A stretch of DNA of 64,000 nt from Shewanella gelidimarina (GCF_023283945.1 NZ_JAKIKW010000004.1:217994-281993), one strand, 5' to 3'; counted from the first letter of the stretch, positions 19,344-28,949 are shown. The notes: a model not told the origin generated them from the letters alone. Translations and numbers: made by a program.

Positions 19344-19883
19344 CTACAGAGGTTTTTGCGCGATTATCTGCGCTTTATAACTTGCGTTGGTTAATTCACC
19401 AAGCAGACCCTCAGAGTAATGTAGGCAGCGCCAGTTAGCAAATAAAGCTTTCAATTCACCGTTTTCTAATAAGAAATTTGGATTGCGTGGTCTACCGATG
19501 GTGGCTTGTTGGCTAGTAAATGTTTCGTAGATAATGAGGCCACCGGGCTTTATAGCATCCATTATCTGTGAGAAGAGTGGCCGGTGTAAGTAGTTAAAAA
19601 CCACGATCACATCATAAGTGTTAGCAGGCAGAGTGTGTGCGTCGTCAGCCTCTAGATCCCATTGCAATAACTCGACTTTTGCAGTGTTATCACTCAACTG
19701 AAGCCTGTTTAAATCGCGATCTAAATAGGTGACGTGGCAACCTTGCTGCGCAAACCAGTTGCCATTTCGACCGGTGCCACAAGCTAAGTCGAGCACATGG
19801 CTACTGGCGACGACAAAGTCTTTTAGTTCAGTAAACTGACTAATTAACGGTGCGGCATTAGCCTTTAACTTCTTTTTTTCCAT
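19344..19883 (-). CDS. Class I SAM-dependent methyltransferase
   Basis: A 179-residue Rossmann methyltransferase with motif I VLDLACGTGRNGNWFAQQG, an acidic residue ending strand 2 (VTYLDRD) and motif IV VIVVFNYLHR. It is nearest in style to TehB/UbiE-like small-molecule methyltransferases. The substrate cannot be read from the sequence. Its ATG lies inside the end of the upstream gene (26-bp overlap), so the two are likely translationally coupled. Confidence 0.8.
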   Translation of the reverse strand: MEKKKLKANAAPLISQFTELKDFVVASSHVLDLACGTGRNGNWFAQQGCHVTYLDRDLNRLQLSDNTAKVELLQWDLEADDAHTLPANTYDVIVVFNYLHRPLFSQIMDAIKPGGLIIYETFTSQQATIGRPRNPNFLLENGELKALFANWRCLHYSEGLLGELTNASYKAQIIAQKPL

Positions 19884-20268
19884 CTATTCTGCGTCCGTGT
19901 ACGATTGAAAAGTGTCTGAGGCTTGCGGGCCCGTGAGAGACAATAACCGACAATAACACAACCGTGATCAGCAGTTCAGGTTTATAGGTGGCAAAAGGGA
20001 TGAATAGGCAGAGCAGCCCTAGTTTAACGACGGTGAGTACACCTTTTAATTGAATGAGCCAGCGCCAGTCACGAACAATTTCCCACAACATCATTGCAGC
20101 CCCTGTGCTCATGGCCATAATCCAGTAAACGAGCCATTGATCTTGGGGGACGTGCATCAAAATGCCACCGCCCGCACCCGTGACCCCTAAAATATGGATG
20201 GCACGTAATGTGGTTTTGGAAAAACGTTGGACCAAAAACTGTTTCTCTGAGAGTGCTTTTCTAGCCAT
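19858..20268 (-). CDS. Membrane protein coupled to a methyltransferase, unknown
   Basis: A 136-residue protein with an N-terminal basic stretch (MARKALSEKQFLVQRFSK) and about four hydrophobic segments (near 25-40, 48-65, 78-96 and 100-118). I do not recognise the family. It is the first gene of the minus-strand group and overlaps the methyltransferase gene by 26 bp. Confidence 0.65.
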   Translation of the reverse strand: MARKALSEKQFLVQRFSKTTLRAIHILGVTGAGGGILMHVPQDQWLVYWIMAMSTGAAMMLWEIVRDWRWLIQLKGVLTVVKLGLLCLFIPFATYKPELLITVVLLSVIVSHGPASLRHFSIVHGRRIDGKKEVKG

Positions 20269-20731
20269 AATAAATTGCGTGCTCCTTTCTATTTAGGCAA
20301 AGCTTATCAGTAATTGCCCTAAAGATAAGCTGAGATTGATCACAGCTTGATTATCGCGATCAATCAGCAAGGCGATCTTATTGCTATCGCTATTTCTAAG
20401 TGGCTTGGATATCAGGTTTAAGGCGTAACATTGAACATAATAAATGTGAACTAACGAGCAATACTGCCCTATGTATAGTGATAACGTACTGCTACTTGCT
20501 TAAATCTCTACGGATAGCGAATAATTCATTGCTACATCAATCCTAAAGGTTTAACACTGGCGCAGTCCTCTGCCTGTAGTTAAACATGATTAAGCGGGTA
20601 AGCGAGCTGTCAGGAGCTCGCTTTTATTTATCAGCCTTTTAAAACACATTTAAGGGCTCGCGCGACAAACTTCCCAATATCACATAAACTTACTCTCCAT
20701 ATTATCTACTTATTTTGGATAAGGTTCTGCA
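20269..20731. other. Divergent regulatory region upstream of ldhA
   Basis: No gene in 463 bp. GCTGA-GATTGA-TCACA at 20329-20344 is a one-sided CRP-like match, and an inverted repeat GATTGATC/GATCAATC overlaps it (20334-20365). A short hairpin with GCGAGCT/AGCTCGC arms lies near 20602-20622. Assignment of any of these to a regulator is tentative. Confidence 0.4.
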
Positions 20732-21721
20732 ATGAAAATCGGTTTTTTTAGCGCTAAGCATTATGATATGCAGCATTTTGACCGCACCAATAGTGCATTT
20801 GGTGCTGATATAGAATATTTTGATTACCGCTTGTGCATGCAAACGGTAAAGCTGGCCGCAGGCTTTGAAGTAATCTGTGCTTTTGTTAATGATTCTCTTT
20901 GCGAAGAGGTTTTGGTGGAGCTGGCCAAAGGTGGCACTAAAATTATTGCGATGCGTTGCGCAGGTTTCAACAATGTCGGATTGGAAGCAGCAGAGCGTTT
21001 AGGCATGAAAGTGGTCAACGTTCCTGCTTATTCGCCAGAATCAGTCGCCGAGCATACCGTTGCCTTGATGCTGACTTTGAATCGCAAAATTCATAAAGCT
21101 TACCAACGTACCCGTGATGCTAACTTCTCACTAGAGGGCTTGGTGGGTTTTAATATGCATGGTCGCACAGTTGGTGTGATTGGTACGGGTAAAATAGGTC
21201 TTGCGACGATTAAAGTCCTGCAGGGTTTTGGTTGTAAGGTGATTGCACATGACCCCTATCCGAGCCAGGCAGTGATCGACTTAGGTGTTGAGTATGTCAC
21301 GCTTGATGAGATGTACCCTATCTGTGATGTGATTAGCTTGCATTGCCCATTGATGGAAGACAACCATCACTTATTGAGTGAAAAAAGTTTTGCTAAAATG
21401 AAGCCCGGTGTGATGGTGATAAACACCAGTCGTGGTGGTCTACTCAACGCGCTAGATGCGATGGAAGCCCTTAAAACGGGTCAATTGGGTTCATTAGGAC
21501 TTGATGTCTACGAGAACGAAAAAGAGTTGTTCTTCGAAGATAAATCAAGCGAGATTATTCAAGATGATGTGTTTAGGCGTTTATCGGCTTGTCACAATGT
21601 TATCTTTACAGGGCATCAGGCTTTCTTAACGGAAGAAGCGCTAGGGGCCATTGCTGCCACTACGCTAACCAATGTTAAGCAATTATTAGCAGGTGAGAAG
21701 TGCCCTAACGAACTGTTTTAA
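20732..21721 (+). CDS. ldhA: NAD-dependent D-lactate dehydrogenase (fermentative)
   Basis: Reduces pyruvate to D-lactate with NADH. The 329-residue D-2-hydroxyacid dehydrogenase has the substrate region CAGFNNVGLEAAERLG, the nucleotide fold VGVIGTGKIG and the catalytic set Arg (NTSRGGL), Glu (LDVYENEKE) and His (FTGHQAFLTEEAL). Length and motifs match E. coli LdhA rather than the respiratory D-lactate enzymes. Single gene, with an AAGG ribosome site near 20720. Confidence 0.95.
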   Translation: MKIGFFSAKHYDMQHFDRTNSAFGADIEYFDYRLCMQTVKLAAGFEVICAFVNDSLCEEVLVELAKGGTKIIAMRCAGFNNVGLEAAERLGMKVVNVPAYSPESVAEHTVALMLTLNRKIHKAYQRTRDANFSLEGLVGFNMHGRTVGVIGTGKIGLATIKVLQGFGCKVIAHDPYPSQAVIDLGVEYVTLDEMYPICDVISLHCPLMEDNHHLLSEKSFAKMKPGVMVINTSRGGLLNALDAMEALKTGQLGSLGLDVYENEKELFFEDKSSEIIQDDVFRRLSACHNVIFTGHQAFLTEEALGAIAATTLTNVKQLLAGEKCPNELF

Positions 21722-21853
21722 TAGCGAGTCCGTTAAACAAATAGCAGAATTCTCTTTTGTGTTAGTAGCACATAAGTTGATTCTGCTTTTTTGTGGCTAA
21801 AAATAGTGAGTTGTTTTAGGCTAAAGGCTGAAATTGCCCAATAGAAAGACATA

Positions 21854-21910
21854 ATACCAATTGCATTAAAAGTTTGATCATTCAGCGGGAATTCAAATGC
21901 AATTGGTATA
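21854..21910. repeat. Short palindromic repeat unit
   Basis: Arms ATACCAATTGCATT and AATGCAATTGGTAT enclose about 29 bases. The form is that of small intergenic palindromic units seen in Shewanella and Vibrio genomes. It lies between ldhA and the next gene with no T-tract, so it is not a simple terminator. Confidence 0.6.
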
Positions 21911-21975
21911 ATAGAACAGAGTTTGCTATCACCTAGCAAATTAGCTTCTATGACTGAATCTAAGGAATAAAGCCG

Positions 21976-22713
21976 ATGGTCATCACTCAAGAAACCCATG
22001 ATATTTCGACTGCTACAGGCACTATGCGCACTTATCTATATCGCCCTGATTGCGAAGGTCAGTTTGCAACGATTATCTTCTACTCTGAAATATTTCAACA
22101 AACAGCGCCAATAGCACGTGCTGCAGCCATACTCGCTGGACATGGTTTTGTGGTGTTGGTACCAGAAGTGTTTCATGAACTAAACACGATTGGTACTGTG
22201 CTGGCCTACGATGAAGCCGGTAAAGATAAAGGCAACGCCGATAAATTTGCTAAGCCGTTAGAGCAGCACGATAGTGACACAGAAGCCCTAGTTGATTTTG
22301 CTCGAAGCTTGAGTTTTTGCAGCAGCCAGGTTGGTAGTATGGGAGTATGCCTTGGCGGACACTTAGCTTATCGCGCTGCGCTTAACCCTGATATTCTTGG
22401 CGCTTTCTGCTTATATCCAACCGATATACATTCCAATACATTACCTAGCCAAAAAGGTAACGACTCACTATCGCGTACTGCAGATATTGCGGCAGAATTA
22501 GTGATGGTTTTTGGTAAGCAAGATCCGCATGTATCGAGTGAAGGGCGTAAGCTTCTTTACGCTAAGCTTGAGGCGACTGAGCGCAATTTTAGTTGGATAG
22601 AGGTCAATGCACAGCACGCCTTTATGCGTGATGAAGGGGAGCGATATGATCCTGCGATTGCATTGCAGATGTACCTTAAAGCCGTGGCATTTTTTCAGCG
22701 TACGTTGAAATAG
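21976..22713 (+). CDS. Dienelactone hydrolase-family alpha/beta hydrolase
   Basis: A 245-residue cytosolic hydrolase. The nucleophile is Cys in GVCLGGHLAYRA, as in dienelactone hydrolase, with Asp in GKQDPHV and His in NAQHAFMRDEG completing the triad. The family cleaves lactones or esters; the substrate here is unknown, and nothing nearby suggests a chlorocatechol pathway. AAGGA lies 9 bases ahead of the ATG. The hairpin at 22740 ends the transcript. Confidence 0.85.
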   Translation: MVITQETHDISTATGTMRTYLYRPDCEGQFATIIFYSEIFQQTAPIARAAAILAGHGFVVLVPEVFHELNTIGTVLAYDEAGKDKGNADKFAKPLEQHDSDTEALVDFARSLSFCSSQVGSMGVCLGGHLAYRAALNPDILGAFCLYPTDIHSNTLPSQKGNDSLSRTADIAAELVMVFGKQDPHVSSEGRKLLYAKLEATERNFSWIEVNAQHAFMRDEGERYDPAIALQMYLKAVAFFQRTLK

Positions 22714-22739
22714 TTTTCTACGTTCAGCTTTACTCGTAA

Positions 22740-22764
22740 AAAGGGCGATCAATGATTGCCCTTC
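22740..22764 (+). terminator. Hairpin terminator after the hydrolase gene
   Basis: AAGGGCGATCA and TGATTGCCCTT pair with one mismatch and are followed by CTTATTT. The U-tract is short, so it may be inefficient. Confidence 0.6.
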
Positions 22765-22800
22765 TTATTTGCGACGTCTTTGGGGCAATCATCGCTGAGG

Positions 22801-23325
22801 TTAGCTTTGTTGGTAAGCGGCTAGCTCTTCTAGGCTCATTCGGGTAATAAAGGCATTATCCAAGTAAAAGTCGACATGCTCATTTTGCTTGATCCCAGAC
22901 ATCACTTGTTGGCTGCCATCTTCATATAACAAGGTCATCAACAGGGTGTTTTCATCTTTGGCTTCCAGTGCTGCGCTAGTGAGCTTTATTTCAGGCAGGG
23001 GCGCTTTGGTCAAATCGCTATCTAAATGTTGATTGACCTTAAAAATGGCTTCTACTGGCATATCCACAACTGCTGGCGACTGACCGGTTACTGGGTTAGT
23101 GCCGGTCCAGAACTCCACGCTATTAATAATAAATAGATCAGCAGTCGCCGCAATACCGTATATAGGGCTCATTAACACAAATAGACCCGCACGACCGTAG
23201 CGGTTATCAACAGCGCTTAAGTTACCCTTGGTGACCATCTGACTTAAGCCCATTTGTCCCATGCATCCACTAAGCTGGCTGGTCAGTATTGCAGTTAATG
23301 CAAGCGCGGATATTTTATTTTTCAT
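22801..23325 (-). CDS. DUF3332 putative lipoprotein
   Basis: A 174-residue envelope protein. The signal sequence ends in SQLSGC, a lipobox with Cys21 as the lipidation site, followed by MGQMGLSQMV and a conserved block (VLMSPIYGIAATADLFIINSVEFWTG) that defines the DUF3332 family. The C-terminal half is polar beta-rich sequence. Asp is absent at +2, so outer-membrane sorting is likely. The function is unknown. It is convergent with the hydrolase gene. Confidence 0.8.
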   Translation of the reverse strand: MKNKISALALTAILTSQLSGCMGQMGLSQMVTKGNLSAVDNRYGRAGLFVLMSPIYGIAATADLFIINSVEFWTGTNPVTGQSPAVVDMPVEAIFKVNQHLDSDLTKAPLPEIKLTSAALEAKDENTLLMTLLYEDGSQQVMSGIKQNEHVDFYLDNAFITRMSLEELAAYQQS

Positions 23326-23634
23326 TTATAAATTCAAGTGATTTAAGCGGGATGCAGATTGTATGTATTAGTTAAAAATGAAATGAGAACCTTGTCACGT
23401 TTTAATGTTTGTCATTTATCATCATTGTTGCGAGTGTTATCTGTTTTAGTGGGGGGATAACGGTATTGAGGCGATGCTCGATGACTTGTTAGGTTGTGAT
23501 TAATTGGTGATGTTCATGTTGGGTTGTTGTTGCTTGTGCGCTAGTGGCCTGCCAGTGGAACATAACGGTTATGGCAGGGCATTCTATTGCCGTTCAGTTT
23601 CACGCATAATAGCGGCCTTATTAATGGAGAGCGC
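23326..23634. other. Divergent intergenic region
   Basis: 309 bp between the DUF3332 and speE-like genes. GTTATC and GATAAC arms near 23434-23461 could form a loose hairpin. Nothing else was recognised. Confidence 0.45.
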
Positions 23635-24378
23635 ATGTCTGATTACCAAGTATTACACCAAACCGAAGATGAGTATGGCCCACTTATTGTTTTAGATGAT
23701 AAAGAGTCGAGAATTTTGGCCTTTGGTGAAAACGACGAGCAAAGTAAATTACTTAAAGCTGCGCCACATATTCCGCAACATACCTACGTGCAAGCCATGT
23801 TATTAGTATTGCTGTATAGCCAACCTAAAAGTGCCATTGTACTCGGACTCGGTGGTGGGGGACTTATCCATGCGTTACGCCATTTTGATGCAGGGATTAA
23901 GCTGACCGCTGTTGAGCTTAGGGCTGATGTGATTGACCTAGCTAAGCGCTATTTTCAGTTACCGTTAAGCAAAAAACTGAAAGTGATTAATCAAGATGCG
24001 ACGCAGTTTTTAGCACTTGGCGATCACAAACGGGTTGATATCATTTTCACTGATATTTATAGCGCTGAAGGGGTCGACGCGGCGCAGGTATCAGAATCAT
24101 TTATCGCCCAATGTGCAGCGTTGATAAAAGCCGATGGTTACCTAGTGTTGAATTGCTGGAAGGAACATAGCAAGAATCGAGAATTATTGGCTTATCTAGA
24201 ACGGTATTTTGTTGAGGTAAGAGCTTGTCTTACAGGCAGTGCTAACTGGGTCGTTATTGCAGGGAAAACCAGACGTGACATCAGCTCGAGCGCATTAAAG
24301 CATCACGCACAAGCATTATCGAACCAATTGGATTTCCCATTGGCCCGTTCGCTTACCCGCTTTGATTTATGGGAGTAA
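23635..24378 (+). CDS. Spermidine synthase-like methyltransferase-fold protein
   Basis: A 247-residue protein with the spermidine/spermine synthase Rossmann fold: glycine loop VLGLGGGGLIHALRHF, acidic ends LTAVELRADVIDLAKRYF and VINQDATQFL, and FTDIYSAEGVD where polyamine synthases have their catalytic aspartates. It lacks the N-terminal beta domain of true SpeE and the GGGDG loop is altered, so aminopropyl transfer is doubtful. The ATG at 23635 has GGAGA just upstream. The frame is open from 23587, but that part has no ribosome site. Confidence 0.75.
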   Translation: MSDYQVLHQTEDEYGPLIVLDDKESRILAFGENDEQSKLLKAAPHIPQHTYVQAMLLVLLYSQPKSAIVLGLGGGGLIHALRHFDAGIKLTAVELRADVIDLAKRYFQLPLSKKLKVINQDATQFLALGDHKRVDIIFTDIYSAEGVDAAQVSESFIAQCAALIKADGYLVLNCWKEHSKNRELLAYLERYFVEVRACLTGSANWVVIAGKTRRDISSSALKHHAQALSNQLDFPLARSLTRFDLWE

Positions 24379-24774
24379 GCGATTCATAGCCACAGGTCTC
24401 TTTAAGGGGGGGCCGAAGCGCCAGTGAGGTTCGACGTTCAATTGACAACCCAATACGTGCTTAGTTAACAGCTTTTGGTTCGCGATTGCTTGGATGTCGC
24501 GATATAGGTGCAGCATATAGCGTTGGTGGCTGGCTTCGGTTAGCCAATAAGTGATCACTACAAACGGGTGACCCTTTTAGCTTGAACGTAATAGCACCCA
24601 TTGTCACCGCTGTCCTTCACTAAAGGTTGATTTCAACGCTGGCTTAACGTGGCAGTTAATGTCTTTAACTATCATTGGTAAACCTTCCTCGTTTATCTCG
24701 CTGAGGTTCATCCCCGGGCTGAGTGACAAAGCCCCGTCATCTCGCGTCTTATCGTCATCGGCGACTATTGCCAT
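24367..24774 (-). pseudogene. Frameshifted remnant of a conserved-looking hypothetical gene
   Basis: One reading frame carries MAIVADDDKTRDDGALSLSP onward and again VITYWLTEASHQRYM...QLNVEPHWRFGPPL, but it is broken by TGA at 24604-24606 and TAA at 24577-24579. Between them a second frame reads VTMGAITFKLKG. A base lost near CAGCGG and a base gained in AAAAGGG (24572-24578) would join the three pieces into about 136 codons with smooth protein-like sequence. GGTG lies ahead of the ATG at 24774. I do not know the family. It converges on the speE-like gene with a 12-bp overlap. A sequencing or assembly error in place of true decay cannot be excluded. Confidence 0.6.
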
Positions 24775-24880
24775 ATAAAAACACCTAATGCATGGCTGCA
24801 TCGAACGCTATCAAAAATAGCGTAGATCGATGACCTTTACATTCGAGCTCAGCACTTACACTCCTATTCGGTAAAATAGA

Positions 24881-24911
24881 TTAAGATAATAGATTTTATC
24901 CGTTATCTTAA
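24881..24911. promoter_or_regulatory. Inverted repeat upstream of ahpC, candidate peroxide-regulator site
   Basis: Perfect 9-bp arms TTAAGATAA and TTATCTTAA are separated by 13 bases, 133 bp before ahpC. It is A+T-rich with ATAG steps like OxyR sites, but it does not match the OxyR consensus well. Confidence 0.4.
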
Positions 24912-25043
24912 TTTTCGCCACTCCGCTATTATTCTCACATCGAAAACGAACTGACTTACAGATACTCATCATCACTCATCTCAGTTTGTTGAATTAAATA
25001 GAAATATCCCATTTATTTTTAAATTATTAGACCGGAGCTTTAC

Positions 25044-25613
25044 ATGACTCAATCAATTATCAACTCAACTATTAAGCCATTCTCTGCAACTGCTTTCCAT
25101 AAAGGTGATTTTCACTCAGTGACAGAGCAAGACCTATTAGGTAAGTGGTCAGTTGTTTTCTTCTACCCTGCTGATTTCACTTTTGTTTGCCCAACTGAAC
25201 TAGGCGACATGGCTGACCATTACGAGAAGCTGCAAGGTATGGGCGTTGAAGTTTACTCAGTGTCGACTGATACACACTTCACTCATAAAGCATGGCATTC
25301 AAGTTCTGACACTATCAATAAAATCCAGTACCCAATGATTGGTGACCCAACTGGCGCAATTACACGTAATTTTGGTGTGATGATTGAAGAAGACGGCTTA
25401 GCACTTCGTGGCACTTTCGTTATCAACCCAGAAGGTGAAATCAAAGTTGCTGAAGTACATGACCTAGGTATTGGTCGTAGTGCAGTTGAACTAGTACGTA
25501 AAATCCAAGCTGCTCAGTATGTTGCAACTCACGACGGTGAAGTTTGTCCAGCAGCATGGCAGCCAGGTGAAGCGACACTAGCACCGTCAATTGACCTTGT
25601 TGGTAAAATCTAA
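25044..25613 (+). CDS. ahpC: Alkyl hydroperoxide reductase peroxiredoxin subunit
   Basis: Typical 2-Cys peroxiredoxin reducing H2O2 and organic peroxides, recycled by AhpF. The 189 residues include the peroxidatic Cys49 in [12 protein letters not shown] and the resolving Cys in [11 protein letters not shown] near the C-terminus. The conserved Arg lies in ALRGTFVI. The ahpF gene follows after 243 bp on the same strand, with a hairpin between them that could lower ahpF expression relative to ahpC. Confidence 0.96.
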   Translation: MTQSIINSTIKPFSATAFHKGDFHSVTEQDLLGKWSVVFFYPADFTFVCPTELGDMADHYEKLQGMGVEVYSVSTDTHFTHKAWHSSSDTINKIQYPMIGDPTGAITRNFGVMIEEDGLALRGTFVINPEGEIKVAEVHDLGIGRSAVELVRKIQAAQYVATHDGEVCPAAWQPGEATLAPSIDLVGKI

Positions 25614-25639
25614 CTCGCAGCATTAACGTTAAAATCCAG

Positions 25640-25680
25640 ATAACAGCTTGTTTATCATTATCAAGACTCAAGCTGGTTAT
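25640..25680 (+). promoter_or_regulatory. Intercistronic hairpin between ahpC and ahpF
   Basis: ATAACAGCTTG and CAAGCTGGTTAT form a stem with one bulge around an 18-base loop and no T-tract. It may stabilise the ahpC message or attenuate ahpF. Confidence 0.45.
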
Positions 25681-25856
25681 CTAGATAAATTGGTCAGCTT
25701 TGGCTCCCCTGAAACCTTCGCTGACCTCTTTTTTGCACATCAAACCTATTACCTTTTTATTTTCAACATCACCTTTTTATTTTTAGTTCGAAATCTATCT
25801 GTCCAAGTAACAGAGCATTTCGACGATGTGTCACGCTTTCAGAATTAGGAGTCATC

Positions 25857-27419
25857 ATGTTAGATGCAAATGTAAAGAATCAACTGAATACCTACCTGCA
25901 GAACCTCAAACACCCAGTTGAGCTTGTTGTGTCTATTGATGACACTGCTAAGGCGCAGGAGCTTAAATCGCTTGCCGCCGATATTGATAGCTTGTCACCG
26001 TTGATATCAGTCGTGGAGAAGGTCGGAAAACGCACTCCTTCTATGTCAGTCATTAACCCGCAACTCGCGAGTCAAATTACTTTCGCAGGCTTACCAATGG
26101 GGCATGAATTTACATCCCTAGTATTAGCCTTGTTACACAGTGGTGGTCACCCAATCAAACTTGAGCAAGATGTGATTGAGCAAATTCGTCAGTTACCGGG
26201 TGAGTATCACTTCGAGACTTACGTGTCGCTGAGTTGCCAAACTTGTCCTGAAGTGGTGCAAGCGTTGAATATGATGGCGGCGATTAACCCTAAAATAACT
26301 AACGTAATGATAGATGGTTCGTTATTCCAAGACGAAGTAAACGAACGCAATGTTATGGCAGTGCCTTCGGTGTACTTAAATGGCGATCAGTTCTCAATGG
26401 GGGCCATTAGTACCGTTGAAATTCTCAATAAACTGGATGTTAATGCCGCGGGTAGAAAAGCTGAGCAACTTAATGAAAAAGAGCCATTCGACGTCCTAAT
26501 CGTTGGCGGTGGACCTGCTGGCGCATCGGCTGCCATTTACGCTGCGCGTAAAGGCCTACGGACGGGGATTGTTGCTGATAAATTTGGTGGTCAAGTCGCT
26601 GAAACTGTCGGTATTGAAAACTTTATCTCAGTCAAAGCGACTGAAGGTCCAAAGCTGGTGGCTAATCTTGAAGCTCACGTGCATGAATATGATGTTGATA
26701 TTATGGATAACCAACGCGCATTAAGCCTAAAGTCCGGTGAACTATTTCAGCTAACGCTTGAAAGTGGTGCGGTGCTACGCAGCAAAACGATACTGCTAGC
26801 AACAGGTGCCCGCTGGCGTGAAATGAACGTGCCCGGCGAGAAAGAGTATCGTGGCAGCGGCGTTGCTTATTGCCCACATTGTGATGGACCACTGTTTAAA
26901 GGTAAACGTGTGGCGGTTATTGGTGGTGGCAACTCTGGTATCGAAGCTGCGATTGATTTAGCCAATATTGTAGAACACGTAACAGTACTTGAGTTTGATA
27001 ACACACTGCGCGCCGATGATGTATTGCAACGTAAAGCAAGCTCAATGGGCAACATTAAAATCATCACTCAAGCAATGACAACGGAAGTGACCGGTGATGG
27101 AAAGAAAGTGAACGGCCTAAACTACACCAATAGAGCGACGGGAGAGACTCATCATGTCGAACTGGATGGCATATTTGTTCAAATCGGTTTGGTGCCTAAC
27201 TCTGAGTGGCTTAAAGAAACCATCGACATGACGGCGCGCGGCGAAATCCTTGTTGATGCTAAAGGAGAAACCTCTGTTGCGGGTGTATTTGCCGCCGGTG
27301 ATGTGACAAACTCCGCTTATAAGCAGATCATTATTGCGATGGGCAGTGGTGCTACGGCGTCATTAGGGGCGTTTGATTACCTTATTCGCCTTGATGTCGA
27401 TGAATCTATCGCGGCATAA
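25857..27419 (+). CDS. ahpF: Alkyl hydroperoxide reductase flavoprotein subunit
   Basis: NADH-dependent disulfide reductase that regenerates AhpC. The 520 residues comprise a double thioredoxin-fold N-terminus with redox pair CQTC ([10 protein letters not shown]), then a thioredoxin-reductase-like part with FAD motif [20 protein letters not shown], redox pair CPHC (AYCPHCDGP), NAD motif [18 protein letters not shown] and the closing FAD segment [15 protein letters not shown] lies 6 bases before the ATG. A strong terminator follows directly. Confidence 0.96.
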   Translation: MLDANVKNQLNTYLQNLKHPVELVVSIDDTAKAQELKSLAADIDSLSPLISVVEKVGKRTPSMSVINPQLASQITFAGLPMGHEFTSLVLALLHSGGHPIKLEQDVIEQIRQLPGEYHFETYVSLSCQTCPEVVQALNMMAAINPKITNVMIDGSLFQDEVNERNVMAVPSVYLNGDQFSMGAISTVEILNKLDVNAAGRKAEQLNEKEPFDVLIVGGGPAGASAAIYAARKGLRTGIVADKFGGQVAETVGIENFISVKATEGPKLVANLEAHVHEYDVDIMDNQRALSLKSGELFQLTLESGAVLRSKTILLATGARWREMNVPGEKEYRGSGVAYCPHCDGPLFKGKRVAVIGGGNSGIEAAIDLANIVEHVTVLEFDNTLRADDVLQRKASSMGNIKIITQAMTTEVTGDGKKVNGLNYTNRATGETHHVELDGIFVQIGLVPNSEWLKETIDMTARGEILVDAKGETSVAGVFAAGDVTNSAYKQIIIAMGSGATASLGAFDYLIRLDVDESIAA

Positions 27420-27438
27420 TGACTGCTAGAACAATTAT

Positions 27439-27465
27439 AAAGCCAGACTCTACTGGCTTTTTTTA
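27439..27465 (+). terminator. Terminator of ahpF
   Basis: AAAGCCAG and CTGGCTTT pair around ACTCTA and lead into seven or more Ts, 20 bp after the stop codon. Confidence 0.9.
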
Positions 27466-28641
27466 TTGAAAAATTCGACTAACATTGATGGGCAAGTGCC
27501 TAATTGGTGGATCATTATTCTAAACAGCAATCGATATAAACATCAGCTCAAAATCGAAACTCAAAATATTCTTCAACGAGGAATTTTTTGGGCGATGTAT
27601 ATAACGTTGTTTTTAGTGGTAGTGGTGATACTAAACATCTACTTTTTCGCTCATGGCCTCTACGACATCAAAGATATCTTGCCTGAGATCGCACCCGTTA
27701 CGGTATTGGTGGTGGTTGGTTTTTTTGTCATTAAATTGTTGGCTTTGAATGGAGTGACGAGTCAGCAGAGTCATACCTTTCTGATATTGTTAGTGTTGGC
27801 TTGGTGTTATTTGCTCTATGGCTTAGTCCAATTATCCAGTGACCCATTGCCGGGTATTGAGTCGCTCGCCGACATTCTCGCGTTGGTATTTGTGTTTGCT
27901 TTATTCCCCAACCGTAAGGTGATGTTGTTAGCAATCTTACCTTTTCTGCTGTTTTCCTGTGTTTATCGATTATATGAGTATCCTGACGCGCCGGTATTTC
28001 CACTGACCAAATTTGTCTGTGTACTGGCTATTATCATGTCAGGGCAAAAGATCATTTCTGGATGGTTCGTTAAGGCCGTTATTCGAGATTTTGAAAAGCA
28101 AAAGTTAGTAAAACAATTTAAACGGTTAGCGCTAATAGATGGCCTGACGAATATCAGTAATCGTCGTCATTTTGATGAAATATTGGCGCAAGAGATCCGT
28201 GCATCTGAGCGTAATAACCATGCATTAGCGATTATCTTGCTCGATATTGATTTCTTTAAACGTCTAAATGACACGTTGGGACACCAAGCGGGTGACGAAC
28301 AGTTAGTTAAGGTCGCTGAGATTATCAGCGCGGCGGTTAGCCGCCCTCGAGATCTCGTTGCACGCTATGGGGGTGAGGAGTTTGTTATTGCCTTGCCCAA
28401 TACGGATCTGCTCGGTGCCATCCATGTGGCTGATAAGGTCAAAAGTTTGCTAGCAGAAGCCGAATTAATCCACCCCTGTTCTGATGTCTCAGAATGGGTC
28501 ACATTATCGCAAGGTATTGCTCAGTGGGAGGACGGGATGAGTAAAGACAATCTTGTTAAAATGGCTGATCGCATGTTGTATCGCGCTAAATCAGCCGGTA
28601 GAAATACGGTCTGTAGCGATGAGCAGAGCACTAACCTTTAG
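27466..28641 (+). CDS. Membrane-bound diguanylate cyclase
   Basis: Makes c-di-GMP from two GTP. Five or six hydrophobic segments lie between residues about 40 and 205, followed by a coiled stretch (FEKQKLVKQFKRLALIDGLTN at the junction) and a GGDEF domain with the active-site variant GGEEF at about residue 301 and metal-binding Asp in LLDIDFFKRLND. No clear RxxD inhibitory site stands before GGEEF (the preceding residues are RDLVARY, with Asp displaced). The start is uncertain: TTG at 27466 touches the ahpF terminator, and the next in-frame ATG is within the first membrane segment; a GTG at 27496 is possible. Confidence 0.82.
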   Translation: MKNSTNIDGQVPNWWIIILNSNRYKHQLKIETQNILQRGIFWAMYITLFLVVVVILNIYFFAHGLYDIKDILPEIAPVTVLVVVGFFVIKLLALNGVTSQQSHTFLILLVLAWCYLLYGLVQLSSDPLPGIESLADILALVFVFALFPNRKVMLLAILPFLLFSCVYRLYEYPDAPVFPLTKFVCVLAIIMSGQKIISGWFVKAVIRDFEKQKLVKQFKRLALIDGLTNISNRRHFDEILAQEIRASERNNHALAIILLDIDFFKRLNDTLGHQAGDEQLVKVAEIISAAVSRPRDLVARYGGEEFVIALPNTDLLGAIHVADKVKSLLAEAELIHPCSDVSEWVTLSQGIAQWEDGMSKDNLVKMADRMLYRAKSAGRNTVCSDEQSTNL

Positions 28642-28656
28642 CACCCTTCATTCATT

Positions 28657-28854
28657 CTAGGCTTTAGTGCTAATAATATGGCCTGCATTTCCAACAGGGG
28701 CTGGCGCCGTTTGTGGCAAAGCAGACTCTATCAATTTAAGCGCAATATCCCCCTCAATTTTTTGCTGCTCTTTTGACATCTGAGCAACTTTTAAACCTAC
28801 ACCGCCATGACTCATATTAGGCTCAAGGTTGGGGGTTGATAATGAAATACTCAT
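28657..28854 (-). CDS. Small YjfB-like putative motility protein
   Basis: A 65-residue protein opening with MSISLST. It has an amphipathic central helix (VGLKVAQMSKEQQKIEGDIA) and a closing PVGNAGHIISTKA. The arrangement resembles the YjfB/PF14070 group of small cytosolic proteins linked to motility, in which the tail GxxIxxxA is typical. The assignment rests on pattern only. It converges on the diguanylate cyclase gene. Confidence 0.55.
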   Translation of the reverse strand: MSISLSTPNLEPNMSHGGVGLKVAQMSKEQQKIEGDIALKLIESALPQTAPAPVGNAGHIISTKA

Positions 28855-28949
28855 AGTGGACTCGTGATAAAGGGATTTAATGTTATATCGGCGCTACACA
28901 CTATCGCTTAAGTGTTTCCTTGTTACAGTATGTAACGCCGTATTAAATC

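Noticed and set aside
25648..25848. 66-codon frame between ahpC and ahpF
   Set aside because: No ribosome site, skewed hydrophobic composition from A+T-rich DNA, and it overlaps the intercistronic hairpin.
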